A stretch of 64,000 nt of DNA from Castellaniella defragrans (GTDB lineage Bacteria > Pseudomonadota > Gammaproteobacteria > Burkholderiales > Burkholderiaceae_B). The DNA is taken from assembly GCF_014203015.1 (NCBI RefSeq), contig NZ_JACHIB010000016.1, positions 60,009 to 124,008 on the forward strand. The letters are read 5' to 3'. Position numbers and translations under genes: made by a program. The notes beneath the pieces were generated by a model. That model did no database searches. It was not told the DNA's origin and saw only the letters and a list, made by a program, of their open reading frames with translations. Shown here piece after piece: positions 1 through 8,625 of the stretch (the stretch's first letter is position 1; every line of letters starts with the position of its first letter).

Positions 1-20
1 GAAGCACGCCCGGCGCAGCC

Positions 21-1310
21 TCAGGCCGACGCATCCAGCTCCCGGATCCGGCCGCGCATCCACCACAGCAGGCCCAGCCCCGGCAGGGCGATCGCCACGG
101 TCAGGACGAAGAAGACCGGCCAGCCGAACGCGGCCACCAGCACTGGCGTCAGCGGCCCGGCCAGATAGGTGCGGCCCACGGCCGAGAGCGCCGACAGCAG
201 CGCGAACTGCGTCGCGGAGAACTGCGCCTGGCACAGGGCCATGAGCAGCGCCACGAAAGCCGCCGTGCCCAGGCCGCCGCACAGGTTTTCGACCGCCACC
301 ACCACCGCCATGGAATACAGGTGCGGCGGCGTCACGGCCAGCAGCCAGTAGCCGAGGTTCGAGACCGCCTGCAGCAGGCCGAAGGCCATCAGGGCGCGGT
401 ACAGGCCCAGGCGCGTCATCAGCGCGCCGCCGGCCAGCGCGCCGACGATGGTGGCGACCAGGCCGAAGACCTTGTTGACCATGCCGACCTCGGTGACGTC
501 GAAGCCGGCGCCCCGGATCAGGAAGGTGGTGGACAGCGCGCCCGCGAACGCGTCGCCCAGCTTGTAGAGCACGATGAGCAGCAGGATGGCCCAGGCCCCA
601 CGCCGGCCGAAGAATTCCTTCAGCGGCTCGGCCACGGCTTCGCGCAGGGTGCGCGGCGGCAGGGCGGCGCGCTCGGGCTCCGGCGCCCACAGGGTCGCCA
701 GGGACGCCAGCGCCATCAATCCGCCCATCAGCATGTACATGGCGCCCCAGCCCAGCCACTGGTCGGCCAGGATCAGCGCCAGGCCGCCGGACACCACCAT
801 CGCCAGCCGGTAGCCCATGACCTTCAGCGCCGCGCCCGCGGCGCGCTCGTCCTGGCGCAGCACGTCGGTGCTGTAGGCGTCGAAGGCGATGTCCTGGGTC
901 GCGGACAGGAAGGCCACCCAGACCGCCAGCAGGGCCAGCACCCGCAGTTCCGAGCCGGGGTCGAACAGGCCCATGGCGGCGATCGAGGCCGCCAGCAGCC
1001 ACTGCGTCAGGAAGACCCAGCCGCGCCGCCGCCCCAGCCAGGGAGGCGCGTAGCGGTCCACCAGCGGCGCCCAGAGGAATTTCAGCGTGTAGGCCGTGCC
1101 CGCCAGCGTCAGGAAGCCGATGCTCTGCAGCGAGACCTGCGCCACCGTGGCCCAAGCCTGCAGCGTGCCGGAGGTCAGCGCCAGCGGCAAGCCGCTGGCA
1201 AAGCCCAGGACCAGCAGGGGGGCGACGCGCCGGCCGCCGTAGACCCGCCAGCCTTGCGTCGGAGCCCCGGCGCCGGCCACGCCCGTATCCGCGCCCCGCG
1301 CCTGCGTCAT
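21..1310 (-). CDS. ampG: AmpG-family muropeptide MFS permease
   Basis: Predicted 429-aa inner-membrane transporter of the AmpG branch of the MFS, which imports anhydro-muropeptides for cell-wall recycling. The N-terminal segment FASGLPLALTSGTLQAW and the loop SATQDIAFDAYSTDVL match AmpG signatures, and about twelve hydrophobic segments follow. The ATG at 1310 was chosen because the open frame upstream of it lies inside metW; this ATG overlaps the metW stop by four bases (ATGA), so the gene is probably translated from the metX-metW message. The family is clear. That muropeptides are the substrate is inferred from the family. Confidence 0.9.
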   Translation of the reverse strand: MTQARGADTGVAGAGAPTQGWRVYGGRRVAPLLVLGFASGLPLALTSGTLQAWATVAQVSLQSIGFLTLAGTAYTLKFLWAPLVDRYAPPWLGRRRGWVFLTQWLLAASIAAMGLFDPGSELRVLALLAVWVAFLSATQDIAFDAYSTDVLRQDERAAGAALKVMGYRLAMVVSGGLALILADQWLGWGAMYMLMGGLMALASLATLWAPEPERAALPPRTLREAVAEPLKEFFGRRGAWAILLLIVLYKLGDAFAGALSTTFLIRGAGFDVTEVGMVNKVFGLVATIVGALAGGALMTRLGLYRALMAFGLLQAVSNLGYWLLAVTPPHLYSMAVVVAVENLCGGLGTAAFVALLMALCQAQFSATQFALLSALSAVGRTYLAGPLTPVLVAAFGWPVFFVLTVAIALPGLGLLWWMRGRIRELDASA

Positions 1311-1969
1311 GCGCGCCCGCCGTCGGGCGATTTGAAGCGGTAGACCGCGAGCTGGCTGCGCCAGCCGCGCAGCCAATGGATTTCCCGCTCGCCGCGGAAC
1401 GTCGCCAGGTGCGTCACCCGCAGCCCCAGCCGCGCCGCCAGGTCCTGGAAGTCCCGCAGGGTGCACAGGTGGATGTTGGGCGTGTCGTACCACTGGTAGG
1501 GCATCTGCTCGTTGACCGGCATGCGCCCGCGCAGGATCGACCAGCCGTGCGGCCAGTAGCCGAAATTGGGGAAGGACACGATGCCGTAATGGGCCACCCG
1601 CGCCATTTCCCGCAGGATGTGTTCCGTGTGGTGCATGGACTGCAGGGTCTGCGACAGCACCACCGTGTCGAACTGGCGGTCGTCGAACAGCGCCAGGCCT
1701 TCTTCGAGGTTCTGCTGGATCACGCGCACCCCGCGCCGCACCGCCGCGATCATGCGCTCGTCGTCGAGTTCGACCCCGGCGCCGCGCACCTGGCGGGTGC
1801 GCTGCAGGTAGTCGAGCAGCCGGCCGTCGCCGCACCCGAGGTCCAGCACGCGGCTGCCCGGCTCGATCCATTCGGCGATCCGCAGCAGGTCGATCCGCAG
1901 CGGCGAATCCTTTTCCGCGGCCCCGTCCGGGGCGGCCGATTGCGGCACCGCCGCCTGCAGCGTCGTCAT
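1307..1969 (-). CDS. metW: MetW, methionine biosynthesis methyltransferase-like protein
   Basis: 220-aa MetW family protein. It has a SAM-binding glycine motif, [12 protein letters not shown], near residue 42 and the conserved region [14 protein letters not shown] further on. MetW is regularly encoded with MetX, and in several proteobacteria it is needed for efficient homoserine acylation, apparently as a partner of MetX rather than as a demonstrated methyltransferase. The ATG at 1969 overlaps the metX stop by four bases and the stop overlaps the ampG start, so metX, metW and ampG form one translationally coupled unit. Confidence 0.93.
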   Translation of the reverse strand: MTTLQAAVPQSAAPDGAAEKDSPLRIDLLRIAEWIEPGSRVLDLGCGDGRLLDYLQRTRQVRGAGVELDDERMIAAVRRGVRVIQQNLEEGLALFDDRQFDTVVLSQTLQSMHHTEHILREMARVAHYGIVSFPNFGYWPHGWSILRGRMPVNEQMPYQWYDTPNIHLCTLRDFQDLAARLGLRVTHLATFRGEREIHWLRGWRSQLAVYRFKSPDGGRA

Positions 1970-3306
1970 GCCCGCACCTCCGAGGCCGACATCCCCGAGG
2001 CCGAAATTTCGGATGCCGACATCACCGATGCCGATGCTCCCGGTGCAGGCGTTCCCGCCGCCAGCACCCCCGTCACGCGGCGGCGCTCGCCCAGGCCCAG
2101 GCGGGCGGCGATGCCGTCGTAGTAACCCTGCACCACCGCGTGGTAGCGCCGGTCGCCCAGCAGGAAGGCGTCGTGGCCGTGCGGCGCGTCGATCTCGGCG
2201 TAGGTGACTTCGCGCTGGTTCTTCAGCAGGGCGCGGACGATCTCGCGCGAATGCTCGGGGGCGAAGCGCCAGTCGGTGGTGAAGGACACCAGCAGGAAGC
2301 GCGCCTGCGCGGCCGCCAGGGCGCGCGCCAGATCGCCGCCGTGCGCGCGCGCCGGATCGAAATAATCCAGGGCGCGGGTCAGCAGCAGGTAGGTGTTGGC
2401 GTCGAAATAGCGGGAGAACTTTTCCCCCTGGTGGCGCAGGTAGGACTCGACCTCGAATTCGACGTCGTAGTTGTAGCGGTAGTCGCCCGTGGGGCCGGGC
2501 GCGCGCTGCGCGCGGCCGAACTTCGAGGCCATGACCTCGTCGGACTGATAGGTGATGTGGCCCACCATGCGCGCCACCGACAGGCCATTGGCCGGCACCA
2601 CGCCGTGGGCGTGGTAATCCCCGCCGCGGAAATCCGGATCGGTCAGGATGGCGCGGCGGGCAACTTCGTTGAAGGCGATGTTCTGCGCCGACAGGCGCGC
2701 CGTGCTGGCGATCACGATGCAGTCGCCCACCCGTTCCGGGCAGGTGATCGCCCAGCTGAGGGCCTGCATGCCGCCCAGCGAGCCGCCCATCACGGCGGCG
2801 AAGCGCTCGATGCCGAAATGGTCGGCCACGCGTGCCTGGGCATGCACCCAGTCTTCGACCGTCAGCAGCGGGAACGACGCCCCCCAGGGGCGGCCGGTGG
2901 CGGGATCGATCGTGGCCGGCCCCGTGGAGCCGAAACACGAGCCGAGGTTGTTGATGCCGATGACGAAGAACCGGTCGGTGTCCACCGCCTTGCCGGGGCC
3001 GACCATGTTGTCCCACCAGCCGATCCGGTCGGGGCGCTCGGCGTCCATCCCGGCCACGTGGTGCGAGGCGTTCAGGGCGTGGCAGATCAGCACCGCGTTG
3101 CTGCGCGCGGCGTTCAACCGGCCGTAGGTTTCCACCGCCAGGGTGTAGGACGGCAGCACCTGGCCGCTGGACAGCGTGAGGGGATCGGAGAAATGCAGGA
3201 ACTGCGGGGAGACGAAGCCCACGCTGCCTTCCGGCACGGTACGCGGGTCGATGGCGGGGGCGGCCGGCTCGCAGGCGGGCACGGGGGAAACGGCAGTCGT
3301 GGTCAT
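1966..3306 (-). CDS. metX: MetX homoserine O-acyltransferase
   Basis: 446-aa alpha/beta-hydrolase acylating the hydroxyl of homoserine, the first committed step of methionine synthesis. The nucleophile elbow GGSLGGMQ places Ser176; the other triad residues appear to be Asp345 (TTDWRF) and His378 (GHDAFL). Family members are usually about 380 aa. This one has some 30 extra residues at the N-terminus and a C-terminal tail of about 35 residues made of a Ser/Ala/Met repeat encoded by a 15-bp tandem DNA repeat. Whether acetyl-CoA or succinyl-CoA is used cannot be told here. It is the first gene of the metX-metW-ampG unit. Confidence 0.95.
   Translation of the reverse strand: MTTTAVSPVPACEPAAPAIDPRTVPEGSVGFVSPQFLHFSDPLTLSSGQVLPSYTLAVETYGRLNAARSNAVLICHALNASHHVAGMDAERPDRIGWWDNMVGPGKAVDTDRFFVIGINNLGSCFGSTGPATIDPATGRPWGASFPLLTVEDWVHAQARVADHFGIERFAAVMGGSLGGMQALSWAITCPERVGDCIVIASTARLSAQNIAFNEVARRAILTDPDFRGGDYHAHGVVPANGLSVARMVGHITYQSDEVMASKFGRAQRAPGPTGDYRYNYDVEFEVESYLRHQGEKFSRYFDANTYLLLTRALDYFDPARAHGGDLARALAAAQARFLLVSFTTDWRFAPEHSREIVRALLKNQREVTYAEIDAPHGHDAFLLGDRRYHAVVQGYYDGIAARLGLGERRRVTGVLAAGTPAPGASASVMSASEISASGMSASEVRA
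1982..2041. repeat. Four imperfect 15-bp tandem repeats at the metX 3' end
   Basis: Four consecutive 15-bp units (1982-1996, 1997-2011, 2012-2026, 2027-2041) begin GAGGCCGA or GATGCCGA. Being a multiple of three they keep frame and encode the repetitive Ser-Ala-Ser tail of MetX. Confidence 0.85.
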
Positions 3307-3420
3307 GGGACCTCTTTAGCTGGATTTATGGAGCGCCCGCAAGCGGATCAGGCAAATCGGCGCCAATTCGTGTTTCATTCTAGCACCGCGGCCTGCCACG
3401 CTGGCAAGCCTGGTCAGCCC

Positions 3421-3488
3421 TGTCATGCCCGCCGGATCATGTCCGATTGATCATGCCCGACTGATCATGTCCGCCGGATCATGCCCGG
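3421..3488. repeat. 14-bp tandem repeat, about five copies
   Basis: Units at 3421-3434, 3435-3448, 3449-3462, 3463-3476 and a partial 3477-3488 share GATCATGYCCG, alternating T and C at one position. It lies roughly 120-180 bp upstream of the metX start. Confidence 0.8.
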
Positions 3489-3596
3489 CCACCGGTGCCG
3501 CGCCAGCGGCGGCGCCGGGCCGCCTGGGACCGCCGTACTCCGCGCCGGGCGGCGTCCGGGGCGTGTTCCCGCACCACGGACCGGCCGGCATCGACC

Positions 3597-3742
3597 TCAA
3601 ACCAGCCTCAAACCAGCCTCAAACCGAGCCCGGAAGGGCCTCAAAGCCGCATTGAATCCGCCTCAACAGATTCCAAACCGACCCCAAAACACCCCAAAAC
3701 CGACCCCAAAACGCGCCCAAAACAGCCTCAAGCCAGGCCAGA
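3597..3742. repeat. A/C-rich degenerate repeat tract
   Basis: Repeated CCTCAAACCAG units of 11 bp give way to CCCCAAAACnC units. The plus strand is strongly depleted in T and G, so the other strand is purine-rich. No protein-coding signal is seen. Confidence 0.6.
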
Positions 3743-3858
3743 CTTAAGGCACATCAACGTTTTCCACATTCCCTATTCGACAAACGCGACGATGGTGATA
3801 CATTTGCTCACGATAACTTTCATTAGGGCATATAAGAAACAAGGGGGGGGCGCGTCAC

Positions 3859-4167
3859 ATGAAGCGGCTGACCGAGCGGGAACACGAGTGCCTGTACTGG
3901 GCGGCACAGGGCAAGACCAGTTGGGAAATCGGGCGCATCCTGGGCATCAGCGAGCGAACCGCCAACTTCCACATCGCCAACACCTGCGACAAGCTGGACG
4001 TGCGCACCCGCCAGGCCGCCATCACCGCGGCAATGCGCCAGGACCTGCTGAGACCGCCCCGTCCGGCCAGCGCAGCGACAGCCAGAAATCATCCACCGGC
4101 GCGCGCGCATGGTCATCGGGGCCGGCAATCACCACGGCCTCCAGCCATTCGGTCGTCGTCACCCTGA
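3859..4167 (+). CDS. Stand-alone LuxR-type HTH protein
   Basis: 102-aa protein. Residues 1-62 are a complete GerE/LuxR DNA-binding domain (LTEREHECLYWAAQGKT, then a recognition-helix region around RTANFHIANTCDKL). No receiver or autoinducer-binding domain precedes it: the frame upstream lies in repeat DNA. The last 40 residues are low-complexity and overlap the convergent lipoprotein gene by 146 bp, so they may be read-through coding without function. The start follows AAGGGGGGGG, whose eight-G run could vary in length and change translation. It may be a short regulator or the surviving 3' end of a longer LuxR gene. Confidence 0.6.
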   Translation: MKRLTEREHECLYWAAQGKTSWEIGRILGISERTANFHIANTCDKLDVRTRQAAITAAMRQDLLRPPRPASAATARNHPPARAHGHRGRQSPRPPAIRSSSP

Positions 4168-4570
4168 CCTGCGCTTCGACCCGCACGGGGCCTTGCGGCC
4201 CCCGCCCCTCGAATGAAAACCGCCGCTCCGGATCGGCGTCCGGGCCGGGCGGCTCCGCGCCGGCGTTGCGGTACAGGGCCTCGACCGCCCAGCGGGCCAG
4301 GCGCCGCCGGGCCGGCTCGTCGGCGGCCCAATCGGGCGGCAGGGGCGCCGCCCCCAGCGCGAACAGCACGCCGCCGGCCTGCGCCGAGCGCATCGTCAGA
4401 TCCAGCGTCCGGCCCTCGAAGGCCACCGGACGCGTCTGCGCCTGCGGCGTATCCGGCAGGACCCCGGCCGCGCCGTCCTGACCGAAAGCCACCGGCCGCC
4501 AGTCGAAGGTGGGCGAACAGGCGGCCAGCAAGGCCGCGCAGCAACCGACCACCGCCAGAATCCTGAACAC
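4022..4570 (-). CDS. Putative lipoprotein of unknown function
   Basis: 182-aa protein with a lipoprotein signal peptide: hydrophobic stretch ILAVVGCCAALLAAC with lipobox LAAC near residue 20. A GTG start at 4570 is preferred over the ATG at 4624 because it sits directly before the signal peptide and behind a purine-rich GAGGGGGGGG sequence. The mature part has no motif I recognise; it contains a conserved-looking RRLARWAVEALYRNAGAEP region. It diverges from gshA and converges on the HTH gene. Function unknown. Confidence 0.7.
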   Translation of the reverse strand: MFRILAVVGCCAALLAACSPTFDWRPVAFGQDGAAGVLPDTPQAQTRPVAFEGRTLDLTMRSAQAGGVLFALGAAPLPPDWAADEPARRRLARWAVEALYRNAGAEPPGPDADPERRFSFEGRGPQGPVRVEAQVRVTTTEWLEAVVIAGPDDHARAPVDDFWLSLRWPDGAVSAGPGALPR

Positions 4571-4678
4571 GAGCCCCCCCCCTCGCCGATCGCCCGGTCC
4601 CGCGCCGGGCCCCATCGGCCGCATTGTACGTCGCGCGCTCCGGCCCCGCGGCGCGCCATCGAGCCGGCGCGGGCCGCC

Positions 4679-4750
4679 GCACCGGGACAGGGCAGCGATT
4701 CCAGGCGGGATGCCGTACCGGGGCAGGCCTGCGATTCCAGGCGCACCTCC
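4679..4750. repeat. 36-bp imperfect tandem repeat upstream of gshA
   Basis: Two 36-bp units (4679-4714 and 4715-4750) share ACCGGGRCAGG and GCGATTCCAGGCG; a third partial unit starts at 4751. They lie between the lipoprotein start and the gshA promoter. The unit is a multiple of three, which keeps a spurious frame open upstream of gshA. Confidence 0.7.
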
Positions 4751-4775
4751 GGACCGGGCCGTCCGGCGATGCAGC

Positions 4776-4781
4776 TAAAAT
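4776..4781 (+). promoter_or_regulatory. Candidate -10 element of gshA
   Basis: TAAAAT 35 bp upstream of the gshA ATG, in the only AT-rich stretch of the intergenic region. No good -35 is visible. Confidence 0.4.
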
Positions 4782-4815
4782 CCTCCTATTCAGACCAACC
4801 CGGTACCCATTCATC

Positions 4816-6390
4816 ATGAGCCTGGCCTCGGAACGGCGCGCCCACCTGGCGGCGCAACCAGAACTGTTGCGCGCCATCCGGCGCGGAATCGAAAAAGAAG
4901 GCCTGCGGGTGGACGCATCGGGGAACCTGGCCATGACGCCGCACCCGTCCGCGCTGGGATCGGCACTGACCAACCCCCGCATCACCACCGACTATTCCGA
5001 ATCCCTGCTGGAACTCATCACCCGCCCCCTGCCCGATGCCGAGTCGCTGATCGGCGAGCTGACCGACATCCACAGCTTCGTCGCCCTGCGCAATCCCGGC
5101 GAGCCGATCTGGAACCAGTCCATGCCGGCGCACCTGCCGCCGGAAGCCGACATCCCCGTCGCCTGGTACGGCACGTCCAACACCGGCATGCTCAAGCACG
5201 TCTACCGCCTGGGCCTGGCCTGGCGCTACGGCAAGGTCATGCAATGCATCGCCGGCGTGCACTACAACTTCTCGCTGCCCGAGGCCGCCTGGGACCTGCT
5301 GGCCGATGGCGACACGCCGCAGGACCGCCGCAACACCGGCTACATGGCCCTGATCCGCAATTTCACGCGCCACGCCTGGCTGCTGATGTATCTGTTCGGG
5401 GCCTCGCCCGCCGTGTCGCGCAGTTTCCTGCAGCGCGCCGGCTACGAGACGCGGCTCACGCGGCTCAGCCCGGACACCTACTGCATGCCCTGGGCCACCA
5501 GCCTGCGCATGAGCGACCTGGGCTACAAGAGCCCGATCCAGTCCGACCTGCAGCTCTGCTACAACGACCTGGACACCTTCACCGCCCGCATCCACCGCGC
5601 CGTCACCACCCCCTGGCCCGCCTACGAGGCCATCGGCACCCACCGCGACGACCGGCGCATCCAGCTCAACACCAACACCCTGCAGATCGAGAACGAATAC
5701 TATTCCAGCATCCGGCCCAAGCAGACCACGGGCCGCTGCGAACGGCCCAACACCGTGCTGCGCCAGCGCGGCATCCAGTACATCGAGGTGCGCTGCATGG
5801 ACATCGATCCCTGGGCGCCCGCCGGCATCGCGGTCCAGACCAGCCGCTTCCTGGACGCCTTCCTGCTGTACTGCGCGGTCGAGGAAAGCCCGCTGTTCCC
5901 GCCGCCCGGCTTCTGCCAGGAAAGCCAGGACAACTTCGCCCTGGTCGCCCGCGAAGGCCGCCGCCCCGACCTGCTGCTGCAGCGCGACGGCTGTGCCACC
6001 AGCCTGCGCGACTGGGCCGAAGAGGCGCTGGACCGCATCGAGCCCTATGCCCGGCTGCTGGATGCGCATTCCGGCGACGGCGGCCACGCCGCCGCCCTGG
6101 ACCCGCAGCGCGCCAAGGCGCGCGACCCGGACGCCACGCCCTCGGCCCGCCTGCTGGCCGCGCTGCGCGAGGGCGGCCGGGAATTCCACGACTGGACCCT
6201 GGCGCAAAGCCAGAGCCATTGGGAATTCCTGCGCGCGCGCGGCCTGCCGGACGACACCCTGGCGGCCTACGACGCGGCCGCCCGGAAATCCATCGCCGAC
6301 CAGGCCGCCATCGAGGCCGCCGATACGATCTCGTTCGAGGACTACGTGGCGCGCTTCCACGCGGCGCTGGGGCCGGCGCCGGTGTGCTGA
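4816..6390 (+). CDS. gshA: Glutamate-cysteine ligase
   Basis: 524-aa enzyme joining glutamate and cysteine in the ATP-dependent first step of glutathione synthesis. It is the proteobacterial (E. coli-like, about 518 aa) type: IEKEGLRVD near residue 28, TDYSESLLELIT near 59, and GVHYNFSL near 150 are all characteristic. The ATG at 4816 gives MSLASERRAHL and a length matching the family; the frame stays open further upstream only because of the 36-bp repeats. It appears monocistronic. Confidence 0.95.
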   Translation: MSLASERRAHLAAQPELLRAIRRGIEKEGLRVDASGNLAMTPHPSALGSALTNPRITTDYSESLLELITRPLPDAESLIGELTDIHSFVALRNPGEPIWNQSMPAHLPPEADIPVAWYGTSNTGMLKHVYRLGLAWRYGKVMQCIAGVHYNFSLPEAAWDLLADGDTPQDRRNTGYMALIRNFTRHAWLLMYLFGASPAVSRSFLQRAGYETRLTRLSPDTYCMPWATSLRMSDLGYKSPIQSDLQLCYNDLDTFTARIHRAVTTPWPAYEAIGTHRDDRRIQLNTNTLQIENEYYSSIRPKQTTGRCERPNTVLRQRGIQYIEVRCMDIDPWAPAGIAVQTSRFLDAFLLYCAVEESPLFPPPGFCQESQDNFALVAREGRRPDLLLQRDGCATSLRDWAEEALDRIEPYARLLDAHSGDGGHAAALDPQRAKARDPDATPSARLLAALREGGREFHDWTLAQSQSHWEFLRARGLPDDTLAAYDAAARKSIADQAAIEAADTISFEDYVARFHAALGPAPVC

Positions 6391-6886
6391 GGGGGATTTA
6401 TGGGCAGTGCCCGTGCCGGGCGGCGCGGCGCGATCACCCGCACTGTGCGGAAGAATGCCGGGCTCATTGCGGCTCCTCCGTGCGCGGCGCCACCGGAACC
6501 AAGGCACAGCCGGGCCAGGTGGCCCTCAATGCCTCGCCGAGCATCGAGACCAGACGGATGATGTCGTCACCGGCGGCGTCGTGCAGGGCCTCGGCGACGA
6601 TCAGCGCACGGCGCGTGTCCGGACGGATGGCGGATGCGCCGCTCTGGCGGTTCGTCCATCGGCGCGCATGCGCGCAACCCGAGGCATGCCGGTCGCTCAA
6701 GCGTGTTTTGAACCACTGTGCACCACGCGCTTGCGGCCGTCTTGAACAAAACACCGATTCCGTACTGGTCGTGCGTATGGCGGCCGAACGAATGCGCCGT
6801 GTCGGCCGTCGCGGCCTCTATGCCTTTCATGCCGCAGCGGGTGACTTGGAATTGTCCTGGCTTTACCCGGTACCCGGACTCATGCG
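6391..6886. other. 496-bp region between gshA and tRNA-Arg
   Basis: Only one weak coding candidate is seen (6464-6754, minus). No terminator with a U-tract could be recognised after gshA. Base composition falls towards 6700-6880, near the tRNA 3' side. Confidence 0.5.
6464..6754 (-). CDS. Small hypothetical protein (doubtful)
   Basis: 96-aa open frame. The first half is Arg-rich and unlike a folded protein; the second half (ALIVAEALHDAAGDDIIRLV and following) could form amphipathic helices, as in small accessory proteins of Burkholderiales. No recognised family, and no clear ribosome binding site. It may be a decayed gene or chance. Confidence 0.25.
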   Translation of the reverse strand: MFCSRRPQARGAQWFKTRLSDRHASGCAHARRWTNRQSGASAIRPDTRRALIVAEALHDAAGDDIIRLVSMLGEALRATWPGCALVPVAPRTEEPQ

Positions 6887-6961
6887 TGGCGCGCCCGACA
6901 GGAATCGAACCTGTATCAGAAGCTTCGGAGACTTCCATTCTATCCATTGAACTACAGGCGC
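6887..6961 (-). tRNA. tRNA-Arg(CCG)
   Basis: The reverse complement folds as a full cloverleaf. The acceptor stem is GCGCCTG with CGGGCGC, and the D arm GTTC/GAAT. The anticodon stem GAAGT/GCTTC encloses the loop CTCCGAA, giving anticodon CCG. The T arm is ACAGG-TTCGATT-CCTGT. The CCA end is encoded (6887-6889). The gene is 75 nt long. Confidence 0.95.
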
Positions 6962-7202
6962 GCAGTGCGCCGGCGGGGAGCCGGCGGGTCCGCCCGGCCA
7001 GGGCCCCAAGGAGCCGACGCGAGCGCCCGTGCCATTGCGGCACGGGGACGCCATTGTATCGTGTTTGCGCGTCCGCTGCTGGCCCGGCGGCAACGCACGG
7101 CCACACCGGCCGCGAATCGCCCGCGCCCCGGCGCGGTCCCTGCCCGCACGCGGCTTGCTCATACCTGCCGGCTCGCACCATGCAGCCGCACAGGCCAGTC
7201 GC

Positions 7203-7208
7203 TATAAT
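7203..7208 (+). promoter_or_regulatory. -10 element TATAAT of the cytochrome c5 gene
   Basis: Perfect TATAAT 44 bp before the cytochrome start codon. No consensus -35 is seen at the expected spacing. Confidence 0.55.
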
Positions 7209-7252
7209 CTTCGGTTGAAGCCTGTAACACGAACGATTATCAGGATCCCATC

Positions 7253-8158
7253 ATGAGCCTCCCCGAACACGCCCACGGACACGAAAGCGCCATCAAGACC
7301 CCGCGTCAGCTGCTGATCACCGTCATCCTGGCCTTTCTGATCCCGATCGCGATCATCATCCTGCTGGTCAATCTGGTCGGCACGTCCATCCGCACGGGCG
7401 CCGGCTCGGACAGCCAGTCGGAAGAGGCCATCGCGCGGCGCATCCAGCCCGTGGCGGGGTTCAAGCTGGTCGACGCCGACGCGCCCAAGGTCTTCAAGAC
7501 CGGCGAGCAGGTCTTCCAGTCCACCTGTTCGGCCTGCCACGGCACGGGGGTGGCGGGGGCGCCGAAATTCGGCGACAAGGACGCCTGGGCCAAGTACATC
7601 AAGCAGGGCTACGAAGACCTGGTGAAGAACGCCATCCACGGCATCGGCGCCATGCCCCCGAAGGGCGGCAACGCCTCGCTGGACGACTTCGAGGTCGCGC
7701 GCGCCGTGGTCTACATGACCAACCATTCGGGCGCCAGCTTCGACGAGCCCAAGGAGCCGGCCGCCGGCGACGCCGCCCAGGCCGAAGCCGCCCCCGCCGC
7801 CAAGGCCGAAGCGGCGCCCGCCGCGCCGGCCGCCCCGGCGGAAGCTCCCAAGGCCGCCGAAGCCAAGCCGGCCGAGGCCCAGCCCGCGCCCAAGGCAGAA
7901 GCCCAAGCCGATGCCGGCAACGCCGTCGGCAAGAAGCTCTACGAGTCGGTCTGCATCACCTGCCACTCGATCGGCCTGGCCGGCGCGCCCAAGTTCGGCG
8001 ACAAGGCCTCCTGGGAACCCTTCGTCAAGACGGGCCTGGACACCATGCTGAAGAACGCCATCTCCGGCGTGGGCGCCATGCCCCCGCGCGGCGGCTCGCA
8101 AGCCTCCGACGAAGAGCTCAAGGCCGCCATCGAATACATGGTGAACGCCGCGAAGTAA
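7253..8158 (+). CDS. Membrane-anchored di-heme cytochrome c5
   Basis: 301-aa c-type cytochrome acting in periplasmic electron transfer. One N-terminal membrane helix (about residues 19-43) anchors two cytochrome c5-like domains. Heme 1 is bound by CSACH (Cys92, Cys95, His96) with probable ligand Met134; heme 2 by CITCH (Cys234, Cys237, His238) with probable ligand Met276. The domains share GAPKFGDK and GAMPP motifs and are joined by an Ala/Pro/Lys/Glu linker (about 170-222). This arrangement resembles donors to cbb3-type oxidases, but the partner is not encoded nearby. A terminator follows, so it is probably monocistronic. Confidence 0.92.
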   Translation: MSLPEHAHGHESAIKTPRQLLITVILAFLIPIAIIILLVNLVGTSIRTGAGSDSQSEEAIARRIQPVAGFKLVDADAPKVFKTGEQVFQSTCSACHGTGVAGAPKFGDKDAWAKYIKQGYEDLVKNAIHGIGAMPPKGGNASLDDFEVARAVVYMTNHSGASFDEPKEPAAGDAAQAEAAPAAKAEAAPAAPAAPAEAPKAAEAKPAEAQPAPKAEAQADAGNAVGKKLYESVCITCHSIGLAGAPKFGDKASWEPFVKTGLDTMLKNAISGVGAMPPRGGSQASDEELKAAIEYMVNAAK

Positions 8159-8215
8159 ACGTCCCCCGGACGTTCGGCGCCCAGCGCCACCGGCCGCCTC
8201 CAGGGCGGCTCCGCG

Positions 8216-8240
8216 CCCCGGCCGCAGCGCCGGGGTTTTT
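8216..8240 (+). terminator. Rho-independent terminator of the cytochrome c5 gene
   Basis: Stem CCCCGGC (8216-8222) and GCCGGGG (8229-8235), 6-nt loop, then TTTTT (8236-8240), 58 bp after the stop codon. Confidence 0.9.
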
Positions 8241-8625
8241 CATGTTCCAGCCGGCGCGGCGCTCCGGCCCGATCGACCGCACCTACCGCGCCCCGGCTTT
8301 CCCCATACCGCAGGCATCACGGGATCGAAACACGCGCACATGCGCGAGTTGCGCGTTCAGCATGAAGGCCGGCCCTGCAGGATTCTTTACGCGTTCGAGC
8401 CGGCCGGATGATTCTTCCGCAGCACCGGGCCTGTCGCAGCACCCGTATCTTTGCCGCTCCGATCTCGGTATATCCACTATGTTTTCAAACAATCGTTTGA
8501 TTTAGAATGGGGCACCACCCGGCGGATCAGCCGGGGTCCGTCCGCCCGCACCGGCGCCGACGGGCGGCGTCACGGCCGCCCCGGCCGGCGGGGCGGCCTC
8601 ATCCTCACGCGGGAGACACATCCTC
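8241..8625. other. 385-bp leader region of the nitronate monooxygenase operon
   Basis: No convincing gene. A possible promoter is TTGCCG (8451-8456), 18 bp, CACTAT (8475-8480), followed by a palindromic operator; the stretch from 8510 to 8625 is GC-rich leader. Confidence 0.5.
8485..8500. promoter_or_regulatory. PsrA/FadR-type palindromic operator
   Basis: TCAAAC-AATC-GTTTGA is a perfect dyad. It fits the published PsrA motif (G/C)AAAC-N2-4-GTTTG/C of TetR-family fatty-acid regulators. It sits just downstream of a plausible -10, where repression would be expected, and ahead of a crotonase-containing operon. The identity of the regulator is inferred. Confidence 0.6.

Larger units (their letters stand above)
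3307..3858. other. 552-bp intergenic region rich in short repeats
   Basis: No convincing gene is seen. The left part upstream of metX carries a 14-bp tandem repeat, and the middle holds an A/C-rich repeat tract. The right part (about 3755-3850) is AT-rich and should hold the promoter of the HTH gene, including TATAAG at 3831-3836. A run of eight G residues lies at 3843-3850, inside the presumed ribosome binding site. Confidence 0.7.

Noticed and set aside
3481..3747. Coding frames across the A/C-rich repeats
   Set aside because: The frames are produced by repeats lacking T (so few stops), have no ribosome binding site, and give repetitive translations.
8242..8505. 87-aa frame after the cytochrome terminator
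   Set aside because: Begins right after the U-tract, covers the promoter and operator of the next operon, and has no protein-like features.
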